Below are positions 1 to 8,471 of a stretch of 64,000 nt of DNA, piece after piece. Origin of the DNA: a gamma proteobacterium SCGC AAA168-P09. Lineage in GTDB: Bacteria > Pseudomonadota > Gammaproteobacteria > Magnimaribacterales > D2472. The stretch lies in NCBI GenBank assembly GCA_000385055.1, contig ARRL01000001.1, forward strand, positions 124,001-188,000, given 5' to 3'. Position 1 is the first letter of the stretch; each line of letters opens with the position of its first letter. Made by a program: the position numbers and the translations under genes. The notes under the pieces were generated by a model that saw only the letters and a program-made list of their open reading frames with translations, made no database searches and was not told the origin of the DNA.

Positions 1-1196
1 TTACAGATTTAAGAAATCAAAAAGATGATATCAAGAGTTATGATCGCTCGGTTATGTGGAATGCATGGGGTTTTGTATATTATAGTGATGCGAAATATCT
101 TAAAGCAATAGAAGCTTATGAATCTTTAATGGCTGAGCCTGAAGTTACTATTCCCCTCAGGGTTGGCGCTTTATTAACTCTTGGTCAACTTCATTTAAGT
201 CAAGAAAATTATGACAAAGGTATTAATTATGTTCTCCAATGGATGGATGAAGTAGAAACAGTAACAGCTCAGTCATGGTCTCTCCTAGGAAGGGCATATT
301 ATTCTGTAGAAGATTATAGAAAAGCATTATCTTCGCTTGAAAAGGCAATATCTTTGGCCGAAGAAGAGGGCTATAAACCAAAAGAAAATTGGTACAACAT
401 CATGGCCGCTTCTATTGGAGAACTTAAGGCAGAAATAGGAGAAAAGGAGTCATATTTAAGACAGTTAGAAATTTATGAAATTTTAGTAAACCTATACCCA
501 AAGAAGCAGTATTTTCTTCAACTTGGAGGAATATATGGTGAACTAGGAAGAGAAAAAGATTATATGATCACTCTTAAGGCTGCTTATGCAAAAGATCTTC
601 TTAATAGAGAGGGTGAATATCTTGCATTGGCTCAGCTTCTGCTCCTCAATAAAAATCCCTATTGGGCAGCTGAAGTTCTTGTTTCTGGCCAAAATAAAAT
701 AGTTACATATAACGAAACTGTATTAGATGATAAGACAGGCGAAGAAATAAAAATTGAGAAAACTGGACCCGTTATTAAAAATAATGAAAAAAATCTTAAA
801 TTACTTGCTGATTCATGGAGAATGGCTCAAGAAATTGATAAGGCTATTCCTGTGCTTGAGCAAGCTGCAAAATTATCTAAAGATGGCAAGGCTTATGTGC
901 TTTTAGGTAATTTATATCTTGCAGAAGACAAGCTTGATAAAGCAGTGGATTCTATTAAAAAAGGCCTTAAAAAAGGAAAAATTGATAAAATATCTCAAGT
1001 TCATCTCACTTTAGGACAAGCTTATTTTGAATTACAAAAATTTGAAGAAGCAAAAAAAGAGTTCAGGATAGCCGCTAGAGATAAAAATAAGAAGACAAAA
1101 ACCACTGCAAATAACTGGATTAAATATACTGAGAATGAAGAAATTAGAGTGAAGAACTTAGCGCTAAGAAGAGACTATATTCAATCTCAATCATAG
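1..1196 (+). CDS. TPR-repeat protein, 5' truncated by window edge
   Basis: The reading frame is open from base 3 to the stop at 1194-1196, so the N-terminus lies outside the window; the ATG at 54 is probably internal. About 397 codons are visible. The protein is a chain of helical pairs typical of tetratricopeptide repeats: clear units sit near the start (YSDAKYLKAIEAYESL), around the segment SLLGRAYYSVEDYRKALSSL, and near the end (YVLLGNLYLAEDKLDKAVDSI and LTLGQAYFELQKFEEAKKEF). No catalytic motif is visible. In related marine gammaproteobacteria TPR proteins of this sort often close ExbB/ExbD/TonB clusters, which would put it in the periplasm, but the upstream neighbours are not in view. 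It is convergent with folA and the stops overlap by 6 bases. Confidence 0.75.
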   Translation, partial: TDLRNQKDDIKSYDRSVMWNAWGFVYYSDAKYLKAIEAYESLMAEPEVTIPLRVGALLTLGQLHLSQENYDKGINYVLQWMDEVETVTAQSWSLLGRAYYSVEDYRKALSSLEKAISLAEEEGYKPKENWYNIMAASIGELKAEIGEKESYLRQLEIYEILVNLYPKKQYFLQLGGIYGELGREKDYMITLKAAYAKDLLNREGEYLALAQLLLLNKNPYWAAEVLVSGQNKIVTYNETVLDDKTGEEIKIEKTGPVIKNNEKNLKLLADSWRMAQEIDKAIPVLEQAAKLSKDGKAYVLLGNLYLAEDKLDKAVDSIKKGLKKGKIDKISQVHLTLGQAYFELQKFEEAKKEFRIAARDKNKKTKTTANNWIKYTENEEIRVKNLALRRDYIQSQS

Positions 1197-1697
1197 CTTC
1201 AAATATTCCTTTATTTCAAAGTCGTAGTCGTTTTCAGAATCTTTTTTATATAATTCTGTTTTGATAAGCTCCCATTTAGTTAAATCAATTTCAGGATAGT
1301 AAACGTCTCCATCAATATCGCAATCAACTCTTGTAATAATTAATTTATTTGTAGATTTAAGCGTCTCGTGAAAGATATCTCCACCTCCAATAACTATGAT
1401 TTCATTGCTTTTATTCATTAATATATTTTCTTTTTCAGCTGCAGAAATAGCAGCATCTATACTATTAAAAACATGAGCTCCCTTAATTTCATTTAGGGTT
1501 CTTGAAACTACATAATTAACTCTATTGGGGAGAGGTCTACCTATAGATTCATAGGTTTTTCTTCCCATGATTATTATCTTATTTAAAGTATATCTCTTAA
1601 AATGAGCAAGATCTGATTTAAGATTCCAGGGCAGGTCATTATCTACACCAATAACTAAATTATTTGATACAGCAACTAGGTGAGAGATTGTCTTCAT
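1191..1697 (-). CDS. folA: dihydrofolate reductase
   Basis: 168 residues, the usual length for bacterial DHFR, which reduces dihydrofolate to tetrahydrofolate with NADPH. The N-terminus carries the substrate loop GVDNDLPWNLKSDLAHF, with the acidic active-site residue at Asp29 (equivalent to E. coli Asp27). This is followed by the NADPH-binding segment IIMGRKTYESIGRPLPNR and the later VIGGGDIF motif. It lies 2 bases downstream of thyA on the same strand. This is functionally sensible because thymidylate synthase produces the dihydrofolate that this enzyme recycles. The 3' end overlaps the convergent TPR gene by 6 bases. No promoter is seen between thyA and folA, so co-transcription is inferred. 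Confidence 0.97.
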   Translation of the reverse strand: MKTISHLVAVSNNLVIGVDNDLPWNLKSDLAHFKRYTLNKIIIMGRKTYESIGRPLPNRVNYVVSRTLNEIKGAHVFNSIDAAISAAEKENILMNKSNEIIVIGGGDIFHETLKSTNKLIITRVDCDIDGDVYYPEIDLTKWELIKTELYKKDSENDYDFEIKEYLKL

Positions 1698-1699
1698 AA

Positions 1700-2563
1700 T
1701 TAAATAGCCATTTTAGCCTTTATTGCTGGATGATGTTGATAGTTTTCTAGCTTGAAATCATCAATAGAAAATGATTTAAGATCATCAAGTGAATTTATTG
1801 TTGGCAAAACTAATGCTGGCAACTCAAGCGGCTCTCTTGATATTTGTTCTTTGACTTGATCAATAGAGTTTAAATAAATGTGTGCATCGCCAAACGAGTG
1901 AACAAATTTGTTTGGTTTTAAATTTAATATTTCACCAAATATGCTCAAAAGCAGGGCATAACTGGCTATGTTAAAGGGAACGCCTAAAAACATATCAGCA
2001 CTTCTTTGATACATGTGACAGCTAATGGTGCCATCATTTATATAAAATTGAGACATCACATGACATGGAGGTAGAGCCATTTTATCTATCTTTCCTACAT
2101 TCCAAGCAGATAGTATGTGTCGTCTACTATCAGGATTATTTTTTAGCCCTTCAAGTAATTCATTAATTTGATCTCTTCCATCCCAATCTCGCCATTGAAC
2201 TCCATACACAGGCCCAAGCTCTTTTTTCATTAGAGTATTTACATATCCAAGATTTTTACCTTGATTGTCTGCATTGTCAGTCCAGATTGTTGAAAATTTA
2301 CTTAAGTCAGTGAGCTCTTCTCTATTTTTATTAAATCTAATTTCAGCAAGTCTTCTCTCATCACTAGATCCTTCTAGAAACCATAGTAATTCTGAAACCA
2401 CTCCTTTCCATGCCAATGATTTAGTTGTAACAGCCGGAAAACCTTTTGATAAATCAAAAGAAAGCTGATGTCCAAATGAAGAAATAGTTCCAGTATTAGT
2501 TCTATCCTCTTTTCTATCACCATTTTCTAGAATATGTTTTAGAAGATCTATATAAGCTTTCAT
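1700..2563 (-). CDS. thyA: thymidylate synthase
   Basis: 287 residues. It converts dUMP to dTMP using methylene-tetrahydrofolate. The start at 2563 (MKAYIDLLKHILENG) is preferred over an upstream in-frame extension because it matches the family N-terminus and makes an ATGA overlap with the lgt stop. Visible motifs are the dUMP phosphate-binding region (ENGDRKEDRTNTGT), the catalytic cysteine in ALPPCHVMSQF, RSADMFLGVPFNIASYA and the C-terminal HPAIKAKMAI. The protein is about 20 residues longer than E. coli ThyA because of the charged insertion after LLWFLEGSSDERRLAEI, a known length variant of the family. Operon order: lgt, thyA, folA. Confidence 0.97.
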   Translation of the reverse strand: MKAYIDLLKHILENGDRKEDRTNTGTISSFGHQLSFDLSKGFPAVTTKSLAWKGVVSELLWFLEGSSDERRLAEIRFNKNREELTDLSKFSTIWTDNADNQGKNLGYVNTLMKKELGPVYGVQWRDWDGRDQINELLEGLKNNPDSRRHILSAWNVGKIDKMALPPCHVMSQFYINDGTISCHMYQRSADMFLGVPFNIASYALLLSIFGEILNLKPNKFVHSFGDAHIYLNSIDQVKEQISREPLELPALVLPTINSLDDLKSFSIDDFKLENYQHHPAIKAKMAI

Positions 2564-3357
2564 GCTTTTTTCCTTGAGTAAAACAATATTATAAATCCAA
2601 TTAGTATCATAGGAATACAAAGGATTTGTCCCATGCTTAAAAAATTATAAGCAACGTATCCGATATGCGCATCTGGCTGCCTAAAGAACTCAATTACAAA
2701 TCTTATGAGACCATAAAATATTAAAAAGAAAGAACAAATGACCCCATGAGATTTTGAGATTCTATTCACAAACATCAGTAACCCAAAAAGTATAATCCCC
2801 TCACCTAAACTTTCATAAAGTTGGGAGGGGTGTCTTAATAAGCCATAAGGATCTGTAGGAAAAATAAAACCCCAGTCTCCATTTGTTTCCTTGCCATATA
2901 ATTCTCCATTAAGAAAATTACCAATTCTTACCAAGCCAAGACCTATTGGCATCGAAAGAGCTACACTATCCATAAGCCTGAAAAAGTCCAAGTTATTTTT
3001 TTTAGCAAATATAAAAAAACTTATAACTACACCGATCAGTCCTCCATGAAAGCTCAATCCTCCTTGCCATACATAAAAGAGCGACAAGGGGTTGCTTAGG
3101 AGCTGATCACTGCCATAAAAAAGCATATAGCCAACTCTTCCACCACACATTGCGCCAATAAAAAGACCATAAAGAAAAACTAGATCATTAACCTTTTCAT
3201 CATTTATACCTAATTCAATAATAATTTCATTCGATCTTAAATAGAGATATATAAACACGGCAGATAACAGCCATGTAATAGCATAGTACTGAATCTTAAG
3301 TGGACCTATGCTTACAAGAGAGGGGTTATTAAAAAAATCTGAAAGCTCAACTATCAT
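2560..3357 (-). CDS. lgt: prolipoprotein diacylglyceryl transferase
   Basis: 265 residues, integral inner-membrane enzyme. It transfers diacylglycerol from phosphatidylglycerol to the lipobox cysteine of prelipoproteins. Seven or so hydrophobic segments are visible. The family hallmarks are the HGGLIGV segment with its conserved histidine and the Lgt signature RIGNFLNGELYGKET. The C-terminus ends GFIILFYSRKKA. The start (MIVELSDFF) gives an ATGA overlap with the upstream TSUP gene, and its own stop overlaps the thyA start by 4 bases. The lgt-thyA pair is a very common gammaproteobacterial arrangement. Confidence 0.96.
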   Translation of the reverse strand: MIVELSDFFNNPSLVSIGPLKIQYYAITWLLSAVFIYLYLRSNEIIIELGINDEKVNDLVFLYGLFIGAMCGGRVGYMLFYGSDQLLSNPLSLFYVWQGGLSFHGGLIGVVISFFIFAKKNNLDFFRLMDSVALSMPIGLGLVRIGNFLNGELYGKETNGDWGFIFPTDPYGLLRHPSQLYESLGEGIILFGLLMFVNRISKSHGVICSFFLIFYGLIRFVIEFFRQPDAHIGYVAYNFLSMGQILCIPMILIGFIILFYSRKKA

Positions 3358-4139
3358 AATACAATCATATATATTGAGATTAAAAGCATTAAAGATACCA
3401 TAAGTATTTTTAAAATGTATTCAGAAATATAATGCGCAATAGAAGCACCATACTGTGCTGAAATAATGCTTGTAATGGTTATTCCAAACAAAGCTGGAAG
3501 ATAAATGTACCCCAATGTAAGGCTTGGCAAGCTGTCATTTGAGATTCCCAGAATAAAGTATCCTAGCGCACCAAAAAAAGCGATTGGAATACCACATGCC
3601 GCAGAGGTTCCAACACTTGAAGTCATGCTTAGTCCTGAAGATTTAAAATAGGGAACAGAAAAAATACCACCACCTATACCCAAAACTGATGAGAGAAATC
3701 CAATACCAGTTCCAACAATATAAGGCCCCTTAGATAAATTATTTTTTAAAGAAAGAGTAAAATTAAAACCAATCTGTACTGCCATGATTAATGCAAAAAC
3801 CCCAATAATAATTTTTAAAAGGTTCCCATCAAGTTGAACTGCAAACATGGCACCTAATAAAGCTCCAAGTGTAATTCCTAAGGCAACTTGTTTGAATAGA
3901 GTAAAATCGATAGCTTGTTTTTTTCTATGAGCATTAGCAGATGACAGCCCCGTAAAAAATATACAAGCAAGAGAAGTTCCTATAGCCAAATGAATAATTA
4001 TGCTTTCATCAAATCCATAGCCCATAAAGGAGGCAACTAAAACAGGAACTATAATAATGCCCCCACCAACACCAAACATTCCAGCAATAAGACCAGATAA
4101 AACTCCCAATACAGCAAATAATATAAATTCTTCAATCAT
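3354..4139 (-). CDS. TSUP-family (TauE/SafE) membrane permease
   Basis: 261 residues, about eight transmembrane segments in two homologous halves. Each half starts with a glycine-rich signature: GLIAGMFGVGGGIIIVPVL near residue 20 and GFLSSVLGIGGGIFSVPYF near residue 150. This is the sulfite/anion exporter TauE/SafE (TSUP, PF01925) pattern. Substrates in the family range from sulfite and sulfoacetate to other small organic anions, and nothing here fixes the substrate. It sits between rppH (8-base overlap) and lgt (4-base overlap), an arrangement seen in other gammaproteobacteria, so the location gives no metabolic clue. Confidence 0.88.
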   Translation of the reverse strand: MIEEFILFAVLGVLSGLIAGMFGVGGGIIIVPVLVASFMGYGFDESIIIHLAIGTSLACIFFTGLSSANAHRKKQAIDFTLFKQVALGITLGALLGAMFAVQLDGNLLKIIIGVFALIMAVQIGFNFTLSLKNNLSKGPYIVGTGIGFLSSVLGIGGGIFSVPYFKSSGLSMTSSVGTSAACGIPIAFFGALGYFILGISNDSLPSLTLGYIYLPALFGITITSIISAQYGASIAHYISEYILKILMVSLMLLISIYMIVL

Positions 4140-4620
4140 GGTTTAGCTCCATAGAGAATTCATGTCGGAGTTCCAGAAGAACTGAACGATAAACTGCTTT
4201 TTTAAAATCAACAATAGTATGTAAAGGGTACCAATATGGAACCCATTTATAATCAATAAACTCATTGTCTGGATCGTTATCAAAACTTATATCAACATCT
4301 TTTATCAATTTAAACATAAACCATTTTTGTTTTTGGCCTTTAAATTCTTTTTTTAAGAAATGATTCTTTCTTTTTTCTTTTGGAATATCGTATTTTATCC
4401 AATTCCTTGTTGAAGACAGTAACTTAGTATCGTTGCTTTTTATTCCCACCTCTTCAAAAAGTTCTCGCTTAGATGCTTTAATAGGACTTTCTCCCTCATC
4501 TATACCTCCTTGTGGAAATTGCCAGCTATCTATATTTTTTCTTTTGCATAGAAGCAATTTGCCTTTATCATTGATTATAACAATACCAACGTTTAATCTG
4601 TATCCTGGTTCATTAATCAT
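4132..4620 (-). CDS. rppH: RNA pyrophosphohydrolase (Nudix)
   Basis: 162 residues. It removes pyrophosphate from the 5' end of triphosphorylated mRNAs and so licenses RNase E decay. The N-terminus MINEPGYRLNVGIVI and the FPQGGIDEGES segment match the RppH family. The Nudix box is complete, from GGIDEGES to REL.EEVGI, with the metal-binding REVxEE-type glutamates in RELFEEVGI. The C-terminal YWYPLHTIVDFKKAVYR is also RppH-like. It is divergent from the HAD hydrolase gene, with 17 bases between the two starts, and heads the minus-strand run to folA. Confidence 0.95.
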   Translation of the reverse strand: MINEPGYRLNVGIVIINDKGKLLLCKRKNIDSWQFPQGGIDEGESPIKASKRELFEEVGIKSNDTKLLSSTRNWIKYDIPKEKRKNHFLKKEFKGQKQKWFMFKLIKDVDISFDNDPDNEFIDYKWVPYWYPLHTIVDFKKAVYRSVLLELRHEFSMELNHD

Positions 4621-4637
4621 TATTAGAGTATGTTTTT

Positions 4638-5300
4638 ATGAAAAGAAATTTAGCAATATTTGATTTAGATAATACCATTCTTAATGGCGATTCTGATTAT
4701 TCGTGGATTAATTTTTTAATAGAACAGGGTGTTGTTGATAAAGAAGAATATGAGAAAAAAAATCAATACTTCTACGATCAATATTACAAAGGAAAGCTTG
4801 ACTATGATGAATGGACAGAATTTTCTCTCACAACAGTCAAAGGTAAAAAACCAGAAGAAATTGCAGATCTTTTATCTAATTTTCTTAGCTCTGTGATAGA
4901 GCCAATGGTAAATATTTACGCATTAAGACTTCTGCATGAACATAATCACAACAATGACATTATGTTGCTTGCATCAGCTACCAACTCGGTAATAGTAAAG
5001 CCTATTGCTAGAAGATTAGGTTTTAAAAACATTGTTTCGACTGAAGTAGAAATTATTGATGGGTTTTATACTGGCAGGGTTTTAGGCATTCCAGCACTGG
5101 GAGAGGGTAAGCTTGTGAAAGTTAAAGAATGGATGTCTAAAAATAATATTAATAGTTTTAATGATGCAACTTTTTACTCCGACTCTATTAATGATTTACC
5201 ATTAATGGCTGAAGTTAACAAAGCAGTCGCCGTAAATCCTGATGATCTTCTCAGAGAAGAATGTGATTCTAGGTCATGGGAGGTTATTGACCTGCCTTAA
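4638..5300 (+). CDS. HAD-superfamily hydrolase, subfamily IB (SerB-like phosphatase)
   Basis: 220 residues. HAD motif I is FDLDNTILNGDSDY with both aspartates. Motif II is the serine/threonine in LLASATNSV, the motif III lysine is in GEGKLVKVKEW, and motif IV is YSDSINDLPLM. The helical cap between motifs I and II is the type used by phosphoserine phosphatase relatives. The substrate cannot be read from sequence. Relatives encoded beside rppH in pseudomonads have been proposed to act on histidinol phosphate, which I recall but cannot verify here. The 3' end overlaps the convergent dadA by 4 bases. Confidence 0.88.
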   Translation: MKRNLAIFDLDNTILNGDSDYSWINFLIEQGVVDKEEYEKKNQYFYDQYYKGKLDYDEWTEFSLTTVKGKKPEEIADLLSNFLSSVIEPMVNIYALRLLHEHNHNNDIMLLASATNSVIVKPIARRLGFKNIVSTEVEIIDGFYTGRVLGIPALGEGKLVKVKEWMSKNNINSFNDATFYSDSINDLPLMAEVNKAVAVNPDDLLREECDSRSWEVIDLP

Positions 5301-6535
5301 CTTTTGCCTTCAACTTTATCTGCTACTATTTGCGCAGTCTGAGCACTTAAAGTCCAACCTAAATGCCCATGACCAGCATGGTAATAAATTCCTTTCATCT
5401 TGCTTTCTCTCGTAATGGGCATCATGTTTGGCGTCATTGGCCTTAATCCAGCCCATGGCGTATACGTCTCTGTACTAATGTTTGGAAAGTATTTTTCTAC
5501 CCATTTCAGTAAAGGTCTTATTCTATCTTGTCTTATATCTGTATTAATCCCAGCTAATTCAGCAGTTCCGGCAACCCTAAATCTATCTCCTAATCTACTT
5601 GCAACAATTTTTACAGGTTGGTCTATCAATGAAACTGTCGGAGCACATTTTTTTGAGGTTTCATCTTTAAGGTCAATAGTGATGCTGTATCCCTTAACAG
5701 GATATACGTTCATTTTATCACCAAGCCTATCAGCAAATTTCTGAGTACCAACCCCTGCACAAATAACAACGTTATCAAATGCTTCATTTATTAGTTCATT
5801 CTCATTCCGCATTGTCAAAACGAGTTGATTTTTTTGTCTTGTTATATGCTCTACAGTCGTATTAAGCTGCAGATTAGCAGAGTATTTTTCTACCAAAACC
5901 TGTTCAAGACTAGTACAAAATTTATGAATGTCTCCGCTTGCATCAGACTTTGTATATATTCCTCCTAAGATTTTTTCATAGTTTTTATTATTTTCAAAAG
6001 CTGGCTCTAGATTCTTAACCTCTTCGGTTGTCAGTATGTCCCATTCCATTCCTTCTTGGTTAAGCCATGAAGCCTTATCTTTGTCTAATTTGAACTCTTT
6101 TTTAGAGTCGTAGAACCTTAAAATACCTTTCTTTAACAATTCGAATTCAATGCCTTCCTCATCAGCTATCTTAAAATATATTTCCCTAGCTTTTTTAGCC
6201 ATATCTATAGTTTCTAAAGTATTTTTTTTATGTTCTCCTTTTATAGTTGCCATTAGAAAGCCAAACATCCATTTATATTTTTGAATTTCTGGTGATGGAT
6301 TAAACAATAAAGGAGCATCGGGTTTAAACATCCATTTAATGCCGCTTATTACATTTTTTGTAGTATTCCAAGTTTCGGCATTACTAGCACTAAGTTGTCC
6401 GCCATTAGCGTAGCTTGTTGCCATAGCCGGGTATCTTCTGTAATCAATAATTGTTACGTTGTGGCCTCTTTTTAAGAGAGTGTAGGCAGTAGTTGTACCC
6501 GCTATTCCAGCACCAATGACAGCAATTTTTTTCAT
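5297..6535 (-). CDS. dadA: D-amino acid dehydrogenase (FAD)
   Basis: 412 residues. DAO-family flavoprotein that oxidises D-amino acids to 2-oxo acids and feeds electrons to quinone on the inner membrane. The FAD-binding Rossmann motif is at the very N-terminus (VIGAGIAGTTTAYTLLKRG), followed by the DadA-typical YPAMATSYANGGQLSASNAETWN. The C-terminal WAGLRPMTPNMMPITR and YHAGHGHLGWTLSAQTA match the DadA family. No alanine racemase (dadX) is adjacent, unlike in E. coli, so substrate preference is open. The start region is divergent from the FTR1 permease; the shared 128-base gap holds a Fur box nearer to the permease. Confidence 0.92.
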   Translation of the reverse strand: MKKIAVIGAGIAGTTTAYTLLKRGHNVTIIDYRRYPAMATSYANGGQLSASNAETWNTTKNVISGIKWMFKPDAPLLFNPSPEIQKYKWMFGFLMATIKGEHKKNTLETIDMAKKAREIYFKIADEEGIEFELLKKGILRFYDSKKEFKLDKDKASWLNQEGMEWDILTTEEVKNLEPAFENNKNYEKILGGIYTKSDASGDIHKFCTSLEQVLVEKYSANLQLNTTVEHITRQKNQLVLTMRNENELINEAFDNVVICAGVGTQKFADRLGDKMNVYPVKGYSITIDLKDETSKKCAPTVSLIDQPVKIVASRLGDRFRVAGTAELAGINTDIRQDRIRPLLKWVEKYFPNISTETYTPWAGLRPMTPNMMPITRESKMKGIYYHAGHGHLGWTLSAQTAQIVADKVEGKS

Positions 6536-6621
6536 AACATATTGTCTCAGTAATTAAGTTTAAAATCGACAGACAAAAAGAAAAGATTCTTTTTATTTAA
6601 TACAAACTTAGATACAATCTA

Positions 6622-6640
6622 AATAAGAATCGTTCTCATT
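6622..6640. promoter_or_regulatory. putative Fur box upstream of FTR1 permease
   Basis: The 19 bases AATAAGAATCGTTCTCATT form a near-palindrome: the left arm AATAAGAAT and the reverse complement of the right arm AATGAGAAC agree at 7 of 9 positions around a central C. This is the classic AT-rich 9-1-9 Fur box shape. It lies 24 bases before the permease ATG and just after a TACAAT hexamer (6613-6618) that could be the -10 element, so Fur-Fe2+ binding would block transcription. The identification is by eye from a consensus known in other bacteria. Confidence 0.72.
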
Positions 6641-6663
6641 TAAAAATACCCTTGGGAAATCTT

Positions 6664-7503
6664 ATGAGTGAATTTATTATAGTTTTTAGAGAAGTATTAG
6701 AAGCCTCCTTGGTTGTAGGCATTATTTATTTAATTCTAGAAAAATCTAACCAACTTAGTCAAATGTTTAAGCTTTGGATGGGTGTTTTAGCTGCCATAGT
6801 TGCAAGCATAATAGTTGGATATCTTGCTCTAATGGCTAAAGATTCTTTGGGAAATGATTCAACAGCAGCTTTATTTGAGGGAACGTTTTTATACTTAACT
6901 GCCTTTTTGATATGGTATGTAATTTTTTGGTTATCTAAGCATGTTAGTGATAGAAAAGAACTTGAAGGCAAAACCTTAAGTGCAATTAACCTTTCATCGT
7001 GGGGTGTTTTTTTTGTGGTCTTCTTTGCAATTTTAAGGGAAGGATTCGAAACAGCAGTCTTTTTAATTTCTAGCTTCTCTATTACAGGTTCTTTTTCTTA
7101 CCTTGGTTTTTCCATTGGAGCAGCTTTAGCAATATTAATTGGTTATTTGATTGTTCTTCAGGGCAGAAAAATTAATTTACGATATGTCTTCAAATATACA
7201 ACTCTTTTATTGGTATTTTTGTCTGCCGGAATGATTGCTTACGGAACTCATGAATTTGAAGAATATTTAGTTAAATCTGAAAAAATAGAAAAAACTGAGA
7301 TATACAGACCTTGGAATATTTTAGAACCGCAAAGAAGCCCTGATGGGCCCAAGACCTATCATCCGTTTCATGATAAAGGATCTGCTGGAGTGTTTTTAAA
7401 AGGTTTTTTTGGCTATAACAGTAATCCTAATATTCCTGAAGTTATTTTATGGATTTGTGCTCTATTTTTTGGATTAAATATGTGGCGGAGATTTTATTTC
7501 TAA
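6664..7503 (+). CDS. FTR1-family iron permease
   Basis: 279 residues from the ATG at 6664; an upstream in-frame TTG at 6652 would add four residues but is less likely. Seven hydrophobic segments. Two iron-binding RExxE motifs are visible, FREVLEASLV near residue 10 and ILREGFETAVF near residue 125, as in yeast Ftr1p and bacterial EfeU. A periplasmic loop near the end is rich in His, Asp and Glu (YGTHEFEEYL, YHPFHDKGSAG). High-affinity iron uptake across the inner membrane is the family role. No efeO, efeB or multicopper oxidase is adjacent, so a partner must be elsewhere or not needed. The Fur box just upstream supports iron-repressed expression. Confidence 0.92.
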   Translation: MSEFIIVFREVLEASLVVGIIYLILEKSNQLSQMFKLWMGVLAAIVASIIVGYLALMAKDSLGNDSTAALFEGTFLYLTAFLIWYVIFWLSKHVSDRKELEGKTLSAINLSSWGVFFVVFFAILREGFETAVFLISSFSITGSFSYLGFSIGAALAILIGYLIVLQGRKINLRYVFKYTTLLLVFLSAGMIAYGTHEFEEYLVKSEKIEKTEIYRPWNILEPQRSPDGPKTYHPFHDKGSAGVFLKGFFGYNSNPNIPEVILWICALFFGLNMWRRFYF

Positions 7504-8396
7504 GAATCTAGTTGATCCATATTTTTAATAGCTTTACTCATCTGCCTTTCTCTTGTTGAATGCTCATTGACAGCCTTGATCATTGCATCTGCTTTTTTTA
7601 ACAGATCATCAGTAGAGCTTCCAAATTTTTCAAATTCTTTTTTTAATTTTCCAAATTCTTCCATAATCTCACCAGCTCTGTTATTGAGCGCTAGGGTTCT
7701 AAAACCCATGTGAACACTAATTAAATAAGCTGCAAGTGAATTAGGACCCATTATTAGAACTCTAGAGTCTCTAAAAATAGTTTCTCTAATATTTCCAATT
7801 GAATCAATTAATTGCATGAGTGATTCACTAGGAATATACATAATGCCCAAATCTATCGTTATACCTGATTGAATATATTTTTCTTGAATATCAGAAGCAT
7901 CTTTTATTACATGCCTTTTAATGTCATCAATCGATTTTTTAATCATTCTTTCGTCATACTGCTCTAAGGATAGCAAATAACTGTCATATAGCCCTGATGG
8001 AAACTTTGCATCAATTGGCAAAAATAATCCTTCAGGCATTTTAAGAACAAATTCAACTCTTTTGCCCGATCCCTTTATGACCTCAGCATTTTTATAATAT
8101 TGATTTGAATGAAAGATATCCTGCATTATTGCTTCTAAAGACCATTCTCCAAATTTACCAGCAAGAGTTCCTCCAGATAGGTATCTTCTTAGCTTATCTA
8201 ATGGGTCTTGAAATGATTGAATATCTTTTGTTAGAACTGAAAGAGTTCCTTCTTGTCTCTCTATTGCTTTGTCGATATCCTTAATAGATTCTTCATTATG
8301 TAATTTACTAGGATCGCTTTTTGTGTGCAAATAAATTATTCCTATCAATAAGATAATAATTATTATTAACAATGTACAAATAACCCAAAAATTCAT
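7500..8396 (-). CDS. rmuC: DNA recombination protein RmuC
   Basis: 298 residues, shorter than E. coli RmuC (about 475) but with the conserved core. An N-terminal membrane anchor (residues 3-25, nearly all Ile/Leu) is followed by a short coiled coil and then the PF02646 domain: GTLAGKFGEWSLEAIMQDIF, FLPIDAKFPSGLYDSYLL, MYIPSESLMQLI and RVLIMGPNSLAAYL. This domain resembles a nuclease fold, and the family limits recombination between inverted repeats. The long N-terminal coiled coil of longer homologues is reduced here. It is convergent with the FTR1 gene (4-base overlap) and divergent from the aminotransferase. Confidence 0.9.
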   Translation of the reverse strand: MNFWVICTLLIIIIILLIGIIYLHTKSDPSKLHNEESIKDIDKAIERQEGTLSVLTKDIQSFQDPLDKLRRYLSGGTLAGKFGEWSLEAIMQDIFHSNQYYKNAEVIKGSGKRVEFVLKMPEGLFLPIDAKFPSGLYDSYLLSLEQYDERMIKKSIDDIKRHVIKDASDIQEKYIQSGITIDLGIMYIPSESLMQLIDSIGNIRETIFRDSRVLIMGPNSLAAYLISVHMGFRTLALNNRAGEIMEEFGKLKKEFEKFGSSTDDLLKKADAMIKAVNEHSTRERQMSKAIKNMDQLDS

Positions 8397-8471
8397 AGCT
8401 AATGCTCAGGAAAAATTTAAACCTATATATAATATATACCACTTACAAATTTATCCTATAAAATAAGCGAT

